This document shows, piece by piece, positions 43,174 through 51,674 of a stretch of DNA of 64,000 bases (within the stretch, counting starts at the first letter, position 1; each line of letters begins with the position of its first letter). Position numbers and translations under genes: made by a program. The notes beneath the pieces were generated by a model that was given only the letters and a program-made list of their open reading frames with translations, searched no databases and was not told the DNA's origin. The stretch is from contig NZ_JAGEMN010000007.1 in NCBI RefSeq assembly GCF_017921835.1, forward strand, positions 1 to 64,000. Reading direction: 5' to 3'. The stretch is from Sporosarcina sp. 6E9. Its GTDB lineage: Bacteria > Bacillota > Bacilli > Bacillales_A > Planococcaceae.

Positions 43174-45924
43174 TCAAACAGAATAACGCTCTGTATTCTC
43201 TTGAATAAATGAAATAATATTATGCGCCATTTGACTTTTCACGAGTAAACTGACTTGTAAAGAATCACTTATCTTCGTTTGATCAATGATGTTGCTGTAT
43301 TCGTACTCCTCGATGTATTCCTTTAAATCACTACTTGGAAGGCCCATACCAGTTGCAAATTGATTGATTTCTTCTTCTCTCGCTTGTTCCTCGTACTTAT
43401 TGTAAGCATCATCAATCGAGTCTTCATTTGTAAGCCCAGGTACAACCTTTTGTAAGAATCCTTTAATCAAATCTACTTTCAATCGCAACTCCGGGCTATC
43501 CGCACGCTCTATTTCTTCTTCAATAAACCGAATTTTTTCTTTCAGTTCCTCCTCGTTATCCAAATCAATATCCCGAATTAAATTCATAATGTAGCTAACA
43601 TTAATCCGATCCGTATGCATAAGTTCAAGCTCGAAGTCTACATCTTGTAAAATAGATATTTTTTCCACCGCTCGTTTAACATTATCCGCTATTTTCAAAT
43701 ATTTACTTTTGTAATCTTCATACGTTTGACTATCTATTTCAAGTATTTCAGGATCAAATTCAAATTCTGTAAAAGTTTGAAGTCGGACAAGCATCCTAGT
43801 TAATTGTTTAAATGCATCTACAAACTGCTTTTGGTCTTCTTCGCGTACTAATGCATCAACTTCCACGGGAGAAGCTGCCATCTCTTTTACTTGTCGTAAT
43901 GCGGTTAAAAACATTCCTAGATACTCATTATAACTTTTCATTAAAACATCATCGACAGAATCCGTTTGAGAAAACAGACGAATCGCCTCATCTGTTTCAT
44001 CTTTTAAATTACGATAACAGATAATATTTCCATAAGGCTTTGTCGCTTTTTCAACTCGGTTTGTTCGACTGTATGCTTGTAACAAGTCGTGATGTTTTAA
44101 AAATTTATCGACATAAAGTGTATTAAGCGTTTTACTATCAAATCCAGTTAAGAACATTTTTACAACGATTAAAATATCAATCTGCGCTGTTTTTACACGT
44201 TTGGAGACATCGGAAAAGTAACTATCATATGTGTCCGTAGAATAATTCGTTTTAAATAGTTCATTGTAATCTTTAATCATTCTTTCTAAGCTATCTCTCG
44301 AATGCTCATCTTTTCCTTCACTATCTTCATTTGCCCCATACGAGAAAATTCCAGCTACTTTTAAATTATGATTATGTTTCTCAAATAAATCATAATACTT
44401 AATGAGCATAGGTATCGATTCTACAGTGAAAATTGCAGTATACCCTTTATTTCTAGCTCTACGTTCATGGTGTTCCAAAATGTTTTGTGTTACAAGTTGC
44501 ATGCGGTCTTCATGCATCCAAACTTCATCTGTATCAATTCCCTGAACCTGCGTTGGATCAGTTTCATCAACAGAAGAGTGCACGGTTTTATTGTATTCTA
44601 CTGAAAATCCTAATACGTTACCATCTCGAATTGCTTCCTTGATCAAATACGTATGTAAGCATTTGTCAAAAAGATCGGCGGTTGTTCGACCATCTTGACT
44701 TTTATTTTCTATAAAACGTGGTGTCCCTGTAAAACCAAAGTATTGTGCATTCTGGAAATGTTTTGCAATCATTGTACGCATCTTTCCGAATTGACTTCGA
44801 TGACACTCATCAATAACAAAAATGACACGTTCATCTCGGTACTGATCCATAATTTTAGCATATCTAGGATTCTTAACTGCATTTGCCATCTTTTGTATCG
44901 TCGTTACTATAATCGGATTCATAATGTCTTGAATCTGTTCAACAAGAACGTCAGTCTTATCTGTCGTATCCACTGAACCTTTTTGAAACTTGTTAAACTC
45001 CGCAATCGTCTGACCATCTAAATCTTTCCTGTCTATAAGAAACAACACTTTTTTAATATGTGGTTCATTCGCCAAGATTTGACTCGCTTTAAATGATGTA
45101 AGTGTCTTTCCCGAACCTGTTGTATGCCATATATATCCATTGTTTTTCGTTTCTAATGCCCGATTTACTAGTGCCTCTACTGCATAGACTTGATAAGGTC
45201 TCATAACCATCAACAGCTTATCCGTTTCATTTAATACCATATATCGTGCAATCATTTTGGCAACATGACATTTTTCTAGAAAATCAGTTGTGAATTCATT
45301 TAAGTTTGTGATAATCTGATTCTTTTCATCTGACCAGAAGAATGTATGTCCAAAGAGTATTTCACCATCTGAGTTTGAAAAATATTTTGTATCCACGCCA
45401 TTACTAATTACGAATATTTGAAGGTATCGATATAACCCTTTATATGAATGCCTTCGGTATCTTTGAATTTGATTAAAGGCCTCTTTAAAATCTAAGCCTC
45501 TTCTTTTCAATTCAATTTGGACGAGAGGCAAACCATTGATCAATAATGTTACATCATACCGATTCATATAAGTCCCAACAACTGTAGTTTGTGTCGTAAC
45601 TTGAAACAAGTTCTTACACCATTCACGTGTATTGAAAAGCTCTATATAAAGCTCTGTTCCATCTTCTCTTTCGATAATTTGTTTATCCCGAAGAATTTTA
45701 GCTGAGTCGAATATACTTTTTCCATCAACTAATGTCAATAAACGATTAAATTCAACGTCAGTTAGTGGTTTTCCATCTAATTTCTTTTCATTAAATCGAT
45801 TGACTTGTTTACGAAAATTTTCAACAAGTGCATCATAGTCATTAATCTTAACACTTTCATATCCTTGTAGAATAAGTTGCTCAATCATCTTTTTTTCTAA
45901 TTGTGCTTCCGATTGATATGACAA
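43174..45924 (-). CDS. hsdR: Type I restriction endonuclease/translocase subunit
   Basis: The DNA-translocating, cleaving subunit, 916 residues. The N-terminal nuclease domain carries VQIELKRRGLDFKEAFNQIQRY. The helicase motor has Walker A HTTGSGKTLTSF, VIDECHRSQFG (motif II), FGFTGTPRF and the late QAYSRTNR motif. A helical C-terminal domain binds the methylase. The TTG start follows AAAGGAGG by 7 nt. It lies 23 nt downstream of the DUF6119-type gene, so they are probably cotranscribed, while hsdM and the S genes have their own promoter. Confidence 0.95.
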   Translation of the reverse strand: MSYQSEAQLEKKMIEQLILQGYESVKINDYDALVENFRKQVNRFNEKKLDGKPLTDVEFNRLLTLVDGKSIFDSAKILRDKQIIEREDGTELYIELFNTREWCKNLFQVTTQTTVVGTYMNRYDVTLLINGLPLVQIELKRRGLDFKEAFNQIQRYRRHSYKGLYRYLQIFVISNGVDTKYFSNSDGEILFGHTFFWSDEKNQIITNLNEFTTDFLEKCHVAKMIARYMVLNETDKLLMVMRPYQVYAVEALVNRALETKNNGYIWHTTGSGKTLTSFKASQILANEPHIKKVLFLIDRKDLDGQTIAEFNKFQKGSVDTTDKTDVLVEQIQDIMNPIIVTTIQKMANAVKNPRYAKIMDQYRDERVIFVIDECHRSQFGKMRTMIAKHFQNAQYFGFTGTPRFIENKSQDGRTTADLFDKCLHTYLIKEAIRDGNVLGFSVEYNKTVHSSVDETDPTQVQGIDTDEVWMHEDRMQLVTQNILEHHERRARNKGYTAIFTVESIPMLIKYYDLFEKHNHNLKVAGIFSYGANEDSEGKDEHSRDSLERMIKDYNELFKTNYSTDTYDSYFSDVSKRVKTAQIDILIVVKMFLTGFDSKTLNTLYVDKFLKHHDLLQAYSRTNRVEKATKPYGNIICYRNLKDETDEAIRLFSQTDSVDDVLMKSYNEYLGMFLTALRQVKEMAASPVEVDALVREEDQKQFVDAFKQLTRMLVRLQTFTEFEFDPEILEIDSQTYEDYKSKYLKIADNVKRAVEKISILQDVDFELELMHTDRINVSYIMNLIRDIDLDNEEELKEKIRFIEEEIERADSPELRLKVDLIKGFLQKVVPGLTNEDSIDDAYNKYEEQAREEEINQFATGMGLPSSDLKEYIEEYEYSNIIDQTKISDSLQVSLLVKSQMAHNIISFIQENTERYSV

Positions 45925-45947
45925 TGGGATTCCTCCTTTTTTAATAA

Positions 45948-47576
45948 CTAACTTCGATAATTTATATATATCACTGGATTGTACCCAAGCACTCTAACTT
46001 CTTTTTTCCAAATATCCAACTTATTCTTTAGCATTAACATGTCCAATTCATTTATTGTCGGTTTTCCATTTTCTAAACCCAACTTGGTCTTCCTTTCCAA
46101 AATAAACCAAACAGCCACGTTTTTTATCACAGGCATACCTTCCAATGAATTATGTTTATACAATCGTAAAGAGCTAATTGATTGATCCACAGCATAACAA
46201 AGCTTGGAGGATGCGTTGCCAATCTTTACAGCATACATAGTTTGATCTTTGTACAAATCCATAAGTTCTACTTTGGATTGACCGACCCTTTCTTCTTCCC
46301 TATCGTAATTTGTAAAACCATCCTTCTGTTCTCTTATAGTGTTAAAAACACGTTCCGCATAATACTTCTGTTTCAATTTCTTCAAAACATCTCGTTCTTC
46401 CATTTCCTCATACTTTAAATCGTCGCCTTCTTCTAGGTATTTAACACCTATAAAATCATCATGTATCCCTACTGTAAAATCATAATCTGGGTTATATATT
46501 ACATCTATTTCCGCTATAGAATCCTCCAAGTATTCCTGATAATCATCGTTGAAGTGATACCAATCTCCCTTCGAAAGAATGCACCTTCGTTCATCGTTGA
46601 CGTAGTCAATTAGATTGCGTATTTTATCAGTTCGGACTGGGGCGCCGTTGTAATAACTCACCACTTTTATATCCAATAAAACCCCATGCATTTCTAATTC
46701 ATTCTTTTTTGTAAACTTATCTATCTCTTCTTGGCTCAATATTGAAATTTCTTCAGACTTTCCCTTGTATCCAATAGTAAAGGTTGTATCATTATTGTTA
46801 AATATTTCCGTTGCTCCTATTATATCGATTTCAGAAATATTTATAGATGCTGTTCCTTGCTGTATTTCCTCTTCTAACTCTTTATCCAATACTTCCAACA
46901 GCTCTTTATCTGAAATTTTACTAAAAACCGGAATTTTGTAAATATCTTCGCCTGCCAATATCTCAATAATATGTATGATTAACTTACAAATACTTTGTAT
47001 GCTATTCTCTTTAAGCGTAAATTTCAAAGAGTTACCGACTTCAATCAACTCACTATACAAATCAAAATCTGTTGGTTGGCTTACTTTCGCCTTCAGCTTC
47101 GTAAATGATTCCCCACTATCAAATTCTAGGCTACTATAATCTATATAAGTGTTAATAGTCTTATTTCTTTGGGAATTCGGTGACGTTAAAGCTGTTGTTC
47201 TTATTTCTTTATAATTCATTTTTCTTGCGAAAGAAAAGGCGAAATTACGATCGCAGTATTTATCGACTAGAAAGTAAGAATGTCCAAATGTTAAAGCATA
47301 CATTTCATCCTCATATTCAACCACTACTACAGCTCTTGGTTGAACTTTGGTTTGTAAAATATCATCTTCAAAAACCGATAGAATCCATTCCCAAGAAACA
47401 TTTTTGTTATCATTTTCACCAGATCTATACAGTGTAAACACAATATCACTTTCAAGACCTTCAACTTCTTCTTGAGCAATAACACGGTTTCGACTTAAAG
47501 TTAATTTTTCGGTCATATTATCTTTGAATGCCCTATGTCTATCTTCATCTATTTTATATATATTAACTTTCGCCAA
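45948..47576 (-). CDS. DUF6119/TIGR04141-type 'sporadically distributed' protein
   Basis: A 542-residue soluble protein with no signal or membrane segment. The start KVNIYKIDEDRHRAFKDNM and the block TFGHSYFLVDKYCDRNFAFSFARKM...ALTSPNSQRNKTINTYIDYSSLEFDSGESFTKLKAKV are characteristic of this family, recognised from memory. The family is patchily distributed and often found near restriction systems; no biochemical role is known to me. Starting at TTG after GGAGGG, it heads the transcript that continues into hsdR. I do not see a nuclease or ATPase motif. An accessory or independent defence role is inferred from context. Confidence 0.72.
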   Translation of the reverse strand: MAKVNIYKIDEDRHRAFKDNMTEKLTLSRNRVIAQEEVEGLESDIVFTLYRSGENDNKNVSWEWILSVFEDDILQTKVQPRAVVVVEYEDEMYALTFGHSYFLVDKYCDRNFAFSFARKMNYKEIRTTALTSPNSQRNKTINTYIDYSSLEFDSGESFTKLKAKVSQPTDFDLYSELIEVGNSLKFTLKENSIQSICKLIIHIIEILAGEDIYKIPVFSKISDKELLEVLDKELEEEIQQGTASINISEIDIIGATEIFNNNDTTFTIGYKGKSEEISILSQEEIDKFTKKNELEMHGVLLDIKVVSYYNGAPVRTDKIRNLIDYVNDERRCILSKGDWYHFNDDYQEYLEDSIAEIDVIYNPDYDFTVGIHDDFIGVKYLEEGDDLKYEEMEERDVLKKLKQKYYAERVFNTIREQKDGFTNYDREEERVGQSKVELMDLYKDQTMYAVKIGNASSKLCYAVDQSISSLRLYKHNSLEGMPVIKNVAVWFILERKTKLGLENGKPTINELDMLMLKNKLDIWKKEVRVLGYNPVIYINYRS

Positions 47577-47798
47577 TGGTTTCCCTCCTATCTTCCTAGC
47601 AAATTAAAACTTACTTACTTTTTATGTTCAGTTTCCTGAATTGTATAAAACAATATGCCTATTACAATGATACCAGTGAAAACAATCAGTCACAAGATAG
47701 TGACATATTCGTCTTGAATCAATTTGAAAAGAAATGCATGTATACCACGAAAAACTTGTAATTTTGTAATTCCCACCTATAAACACTGTCACACCAAC

Positions 47799-47838
47799 AA
47801 AAAAAAGGATTACAAGTTGTCATTTGGCTTGTAATCCC
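47799..47838 (-). terminator. Terminator of the replication/DUF3800 unit
   Basis: Perfect 10-bp arms GGATTACAAG (47807-47816) and CTTGTAATCC (47828-47837) with nine T on the minus strand. The arms contain the TTGTAAT motif shared with the neighbouring iterons. Confidence 0.85.
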
Positions 47839-47860
47839 GCTACATTTTATTTGTCATTTT

Positions 47861-48100
47861 TTCTAGTAACATCTTTTTTGTAATTGGTTTTGTAATTGCT
47901 CAGACCTTTGGTGATATTAGCTTTATCGGAGGTCAATTACAAGATTACAAAAATACACGTTCATACCCAATTAGTTTAAAATCTGTTTCTAGAAAAATTT
48001 AAGTCCTGTTCTTCCAATAACTTTTTTCTACTTGCACCACACGAATAGATTGTCCTTTATGCGTGATTGATAAATAATCAACCGATTTACCGTTATTCTT
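47861..48100. repeat. 240-bp direct repeat, copy A (replication-gene tail plus iterons)
   Basis: About 80-85% identical by eye to 49335-49575 and in the same orientation. It contains the end of a DUF927-type gene and the TTTGTAAT/ATTACAAA iterons. Its right end coincides with the stop codon of the DUF3800 gene. Confidence 0.88.
47976..48100 (-). pseudogene. Fragment of a DUF927 replication gene (last 41 codons)
   Basis: The minus strand reads KNNGKSVDYLSITHKGQS, matching the end of the intact DUF927 protein (KNNGKLVDYLSITHKGQS). It then loses one base, so the frame ends early; adding one A restores an ending NFSRNRF identical to the intact copy. It is fused to the stop of the DUF3800 gene and has no start, so it is a remnant left by recombination. 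Confidence 0.85.
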
Positions 48101-49085
48101 AAACAGTAGGCTCCTCAAAAATTGTATGATAAGTATCTAAAATATCCTGGTTTCTCTTTTCGCCTTTTATTTGCCTCTGATAACCAAATAAAAGTTGCAA
48201 CATATTACTAGAGTACCCTAGTTTTTCACGAAGGTTTTTCATGCCAATCCCTGGATTATTAGAAGTTATAGTTATAATTTTGCTCATCTCTTGAATATCA
48301 AATTTAGATTTAGACATCATAAATTCAGATAGATACTCACTCATGGGCACTTTTTCAATTGAATTGATTTCACTTTCATCCCATTTAAATATATTGACTT
48401 GTTTTTGAAACTTTTCAAGATTACTTTCTTCAATCAGAAAGCGATAAATAAGATCACTTTTAACAATATCTTTCTTACTAATACCCAAATACGATTTTTC
48501 AATTAGGTATACAATGATTCCCAGTAGCATATCGATCATCTGTATAGCATAGGACTCTTCGGACTTTTTAGACTTAACCGTATTTACTTGATAATTTAAT
48601 TGCCTGTACAACGAATGGGCATTCATTTGCTCTTTAATTTTAGAGTATACCCGCATGCCCCCATACTCTGGACTGTGATCGAGGTAAATATCAACCATAT
48701 TATGATCAAAGTCCTGTTCCCTAGTTAGCCCATAAAATAGCCTTTCAGGTATTTTCACGTAAAAAAGTTTCCTTAAATCTTTGGTTGCAAGATTTCTTTC
48801 TGCCGCCATATGTAGTGCTCGTTTGTTATTTACTATAAAAATATTGACTTGCAGGTCTAAGTTAATAAAAAAATGAAGGAAACAAAATGCCGCATTAAGA
48901 TTTCGATCATTTTTATATTCAGTAAAGTGAAACTCACTTTTTTTACCGAATCGTTCGAATACTTTTTCTACACCTATATTCAATTGTCTTGTTTTTTCTG
49001 TGTCACAACCAAATGCGCCGTAATAAGAATACTTTTTTTCATTATCTAATTTATTGGATTCATCGAAGAAAATCGAATATCTCAT
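48099..49085 (-). CDS. DUF3800 domain protein (RNase H-fold-like)
   Basis: A 328-residue protein beginning RYSIFFDESNKLD, with the DES acidic motif of DUF3800, a central DIYLDHSPEYGGMRVY segment and the late acidic helix YAIQMIDMLLGIIVYLIEKSY. These are the three acidic positions expected of an RNase H-like fold; nuclease activity is inferred, not shown. The C-terminus (GMKNLREKLGYSSNMLQLLFGYQRQ) looks like a helix-turn-helix. The ATG follows AAGGGG. It is flanked by 240-bp repeats, so it seems to be exchangeable cargo. Confidence 0.82.
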   Translation of the reverse strand: MRYSIFFDESNKLDNEKKYSYYGAFGCDTEKTRQLNIGVEKVFERFGKKSEFHFTEYKNDRNLNAAFCFLHFFINLDLQVNIFIVNNKRALHMAAERNLATKDLRKLFYVKIPERLFYGLTREQDFDHNMVDIYLDHSPEYGGMRVYSKIKEQMNAHSLYRQLNYQVNTVKSKKSEESYAIQMIDMLLGIIVYLIEKSYLGISKKDIVKSDLIYRFLIEESNLEKFQKQVNIFKWDESEINSIEKVPMSEYLSEFMMSKSKFDIQEMSKIITITSNNPGIGMKNLREKLGYSSNMLQLLFGYQRQIKGEKRNQDILDTYHTIFEEPTV

Positions 49086-49197
49086 GATTACCCCTTAGTT
49101 GACTATTTATTTTTTCACCTGTATAATTCAGTGTATAAATAGCATACTATAATGCATATCCTCATTCACCTTTTTGAGCGGGGATGAAGAGCAGATT

Positions 49198-49229
49198 ATC
49201 TCGTCAGTCACCTTATTGATTGACGAGAT
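49198..49229. terminator. Hairpin between the iterons and the DUF3800 gene
   Basis: Arms ATCTCGTCAGTCA and TGATTGACGAGAT (one mismatch) with TTTCTT on the plus strand. On the minus strand the T run is poor, so it may not stop the replication-gene transcript. It is the only clear feature in 49086-49334. Confidence 0.5.
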
Positions 49230-49334
49230 TTCTTATGTTCAAAATCTGTTTCTTGATGAATATACATTGCTCATTCTACTAGCACTATACTTTTCCAATA
49301 CAATCTTCAATTCAGAATAAAAGTGATTTCAAAT

Positions 49335-49575
49335 TTCTAGTAACATCTTTTTTGTAATCGGTTTTGTAATTGCTCAGACCCTTGGAAATATCAGTTTTAT
49401 CGAAGGTGAATTACAAAATTACAAAATTACTTGTTTATACCTAATGTGTTTAAAATCTGTTTCTAGAAAAATTAAAACCCTGTTCTTTTAAGAACTTTTG
49501 ATTTACTTGCACCACACGGAAAGATTGTCCTTTATGTGTGATTGATAAATAATCAACCAATTTACCGTTATTCTT
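49335..49575. repeat. 240-bp direct repeat, copy B (tail of the intact replication gene plus iterons)
   Basis: The partner of 47861-48100, covering the last 42 codons of the intact DUF927 gene and the downstream iterons. The two copies bracket the DUF3800 gene. Confidence 0.88.
49351..49432. other. Candidate replication origin: iterons after the DUF927 gene
   Basis: TTTGTAAT occurs at 49351 and 49363. The inverted form ATTACAAA is repeated head to tail at 49410 and 49418, with a partial copy at 49426. The two sets flank a 39-nt AT-rich spacer. Oppositely oriented iterons around an AT-rich core directly downstream of a replication gene are the layout of phage-satellite origins. Copy A has the same motifs at 47878-47951. 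Function is inferred. Confidence 0.55.
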
Positions 49576-51090
49576 TTGATGCACTGTAAATTGCTGATTT
49601 TTCCATGATTCTCTTATTTGTCTTGCATCCACCTGTAACTTCCTTTTTAAGTAGTCAATTGTTAGGAACAATCCATTAGCGTTCGCGATGGCGTGTATTC
49701 CATTTGAAGGCTCGAATTCACCGTATATGTGGTTTCGGTTTGCATCTAATTCTTCTAGTACTTCTGTCAGAGCATTTTTAGCGCGATCGACGTGGCTGTT
49801 TTCAGAACAAATCACTAAAAATAGTTCTGCAAAATCTTCTACTGGAATTGCCATACCTTCCTCTTTAAACAATTCATTCAATACTTCTGCAATAAAGGCA
49901 ATGAATGCATAGTGTAATGCGACTCTACGCATGACATCATTGTTAGTAGTAGATGATTGATATAACGTAGTTAATTCCTTAAAACGACCGTCAAAGTGCT
50001 TAGAGCGCTGTTTCCACCGATTTAAAAATTCCAATCCAATACTTCCATAAAACTTTTCCACATTTTGATTCAAGAAAGAAAAGTAGTCGGCATTTTTATT
50101 TACAAACTTAAAATTGGTCATTGGAATAACACGGGCTGCGCTTCCTTGTGAATTTGTATACTCTAGAATATTGTTTTCTCCTGTTGTAATGAACACAGAC
50201 TGCCAACTACTTGTTCCTCTGCTTCCATCTAGGCTTCCCCTCATCTTACCTGTGCCATTGCCAAACATGTAAATCATCTGTTGCAACGCCTTTGGATCGT
50301 GTGCTGTGTTCGTATCGTCTAGAATTAAAGGATAGGCATTTAAAAAGGCAGCCATACGCTCAATTGCTATTTTTGTCGTTAGCATTGAACTTATATATTC
50401 GCTTGGCTTCCCCCAAACGCTTGCACACGCCTTCTGAACACTAGACTTTCCACTTGAGGATACGCCCGAAATATCTACAAGTATCGGAGTTAGATCATGT
50501 TGCTTGAACAGTACAGAAGCAAACGATGACACTACTGGGAATAAAGCCTTCGGATTATCGTATAGTGGCGCTAAGACATTATTTATCCATTCTTGCACGC
50601 TACCTTTACACCTAATAGCATTTAATCGCTGTAATTCCCCTGCATCTGGGGGTACGATACGAAACTTTGATTCCATTAACGGATGAATGAAATGACTCCC
50701 TACGTAACCAAGGTGACTGACAACAAGTGAACGATTTATTCTGTTTTTTTCTAGAAACAGATCAAAATACTCAATAAGATAACGTGCATTGCGATCATTG
50801 CTACTCAACCCTTTATTCGCTAACATTATTACCTCTCGCTTTGTTGCTAATGCGGTAGCAAGTACGACTTCGTCATAAACCTTACCACCACTAAACCATT
50901 TCAATTCATACTGTACATTGTTCTTTTCAACATCATCAAAACACTTTGTAATATATGGAACTTGTCTACTTATAAACTGTTCTTCATCGTTTTTAGCATC
51001 TACTCTATACAATTTATTATTTTTAGTGAAAAAAGGGCTTGGAATACCAAACCCTTTCACTTCTTCAAGAAACGTTTCGTAAACAGTCAT
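49450..51090 (-). CDS. DUF927 replication protein (helicase/primase-associated)
   Basis: A 546-residue protein. The P-loop VDISGVSSSGKSSVQK (about residue 208), a Walker B-like AYPLILDDT and the sensor-like SVFITTGENNIL place it in the DUF927 helicase-like family used by integrative elements and phage satellites for autonomous replication. The C-terminus (HAIANANGLFLTIDYLKRKLQVDARQIRESW) looks like a winged helix that could bind the iterons just downstream. The ATG follows AAGGAGAG. No nucleotide-polymerising motif is seen. Confidence 0.82.
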   Translation of the reverse strand: MTVYETFLEEVKGFGIPSPFFTKNNKLYRVDAKNDEEQFISRQVPYITKCFDDVEKNNVQYELKWFSGGKVYDEVVLATALATKREVIMLANKGLSSNDRNARYLIEYFDLFLEKNRINRSLVVSHLGYVGSHFIHPLMESKFRIVPPDAGELQRLNAIRCKGSVQEWINNVLAPLYDNPKALFPVVSSFASVLFKQHDLTPILVDISGVSSSGKSSVQKACASVWGKPSEYISSMLTTKIAIERMAAFLNAYPLILDDTNTAHDPKALQQMIYMFGNGTGKMRGSLDGSRGTSSWQSVFITTGENNILEYTNSQGSAARVIPMTNFKFVNKNADYFSFLNQNVEKFYGSIGLEFLNRWKQRSKHFDGRFKELTTLYQSSTTNNDVMRRVALHYAFIAFIAEVLNELFKEEGMAIPVEDFAELFLVICSENSHVDRAKNALTEVLEELDANRNHIYGEFEPSNGIHAIANANGLFLTIDYLKRKLQVDARQIRESWKNQQFTVHQKNNGKLVDYLSITHKGQSFRVVQVNQKFLKEQGFNFSRNRF

Positions 51091-51169
51091 TCAAAACACT
51101 CTCCTTGAATCGGAGTGATTGCGAATGTCGTCAAATTATTATAGAATAAAGGCAGATAAAGCATTACTC

Positions 51170-51202
51170 GCCCTTTTAACTCATTGCAGTGAGTTAAAGG
51201 GC
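51170..51202. terminator. Hairpin between the DUF771-type and replication genes
   Basis: The stem GCCCTTTTAACTCA / TGAGTTAAAGGGC with a 6-nt loop has a TTTTCTTTT run on the plus strand only. In the minus direction it could act as a weak attenuator between the two genes. Confidence 0.55.
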
Positions 51203-51225
51203 TTTTCTTTTGTTCAAACATCTTC

Positions 51226-51528
51226 TCATCCCTTTCTCTGGTACTTCAAAATGTCTTTCCCATTATATTTCAACTCTTCGTAATACTTTTCCATATACTT
51301 TTGGACTTCCTTTTTATTAAACAACCACTTTGTCCCAACTCTTAAACTAGGAAACTCATCATCGTATAAAAACGAGTCTACTATTGTATTCCAAGACATA
51401 TTTAAGTAGCCGCATAGTTGTTTTGAATTCATAAAGAATACCTCTGATTCGAGTTCTTTCAATTTCTCCTCTACTTTTTGTAGATAAAGATCCTTTAACT
51501 GCTTTTGATCAATCTCAAGGACTATCAT
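51226..51528 (-). CDS. DUF771-type DNA-binding protein (excisionase-like)
   Basis: A 100-residue protein. A helical N-terminus is followed by LESEVFFMNSKQLCGYLNMSWNTIVDSFLYDDEFPSLRVGTKWLFNKKEVQKYM, a winged-helix/excisionase-like module typical of DUF771 in phages and satellites. The ATG at 51528 follows GAGGAG. It is transcribed divergently from the repressor across palindromic operators and starts the replication operon, so a role in excision or early control is likely. Confidence 0.78.
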   Translation of the reverse strand: MIVLEIDQKQLKDLYLQKVEEKLKELESEVFFMNSKQLCGYLNMSWNTIVDSFLYDDEFPSLRVGTKWLFNKKEVQKYMEKYYEELKYNGKDILKYQRKG

Positions 51529-51560
51529 TTTTTTCTCCTCCTCATTTTTTGGTTTCACAC

Positions 51561-51578
51561 TTGCAACCATGGTTGCAA
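51561..51578. promoter_or_regulatory. Operator O1, 18-bp perfect palindrome
   Basis: TTGCAACCATGGTTGCAA is a perfect palindrome 33 nt before the start of the DUF771-type gene, on its leader. It shares GGTTGCAA with O2, and a half site GATTGCAA lies at 51604. Confidence 0.75.
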
Positions 51579-51615
51579 TTAAACTATATTACACACCTCG
51601 ATAGATTGCAAACAT

Positions 51616-51644
51616 TTTACTTTTGGTTGCAACCAACGTATAAT
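51616..51644 (+). promoter_or_regulatory. Promoter of the XRE repressor gene
   Basis: TTTACT (51616-51621), a 17-nt spacer and TATAAT (51639-51644), 30 nt before the repressor start. Operator O2 fills most of the spacer, which predicts autoregulation. Confidence 0.75.
51623..51636. promoter_or_regulatory. Operator O2, 14-bp perfect palindrome
   Basis: TTGGTTGCAACCAA is self-complementary and lies between the -35 and -10 of the repressor promoter. Its inner GGTTGCAACC combines both arms of O1. Confidence 0.75.
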
Positions 51645-51674
51645 AAAGTAAAATAAGATGAAAAGGTGAAGAAT

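Noticed and set aside
45948..47576. Assignment to DUF4868 (KwaB of the Kiwa defence system)
   Set aside because: Considered because of size and context, but the conserved blocks match my memory of DUF6119/TIGR04141, and there is no small membrane KwaA-type gene next to it.
35425..47871. Shared TTTTTTCTAGTAACA at 35425-35439 and 47857-47871
   Set aside because: A 15-nt AT-rich match is expected about once or twice by chance in 64 kb, and the flanks do not match.
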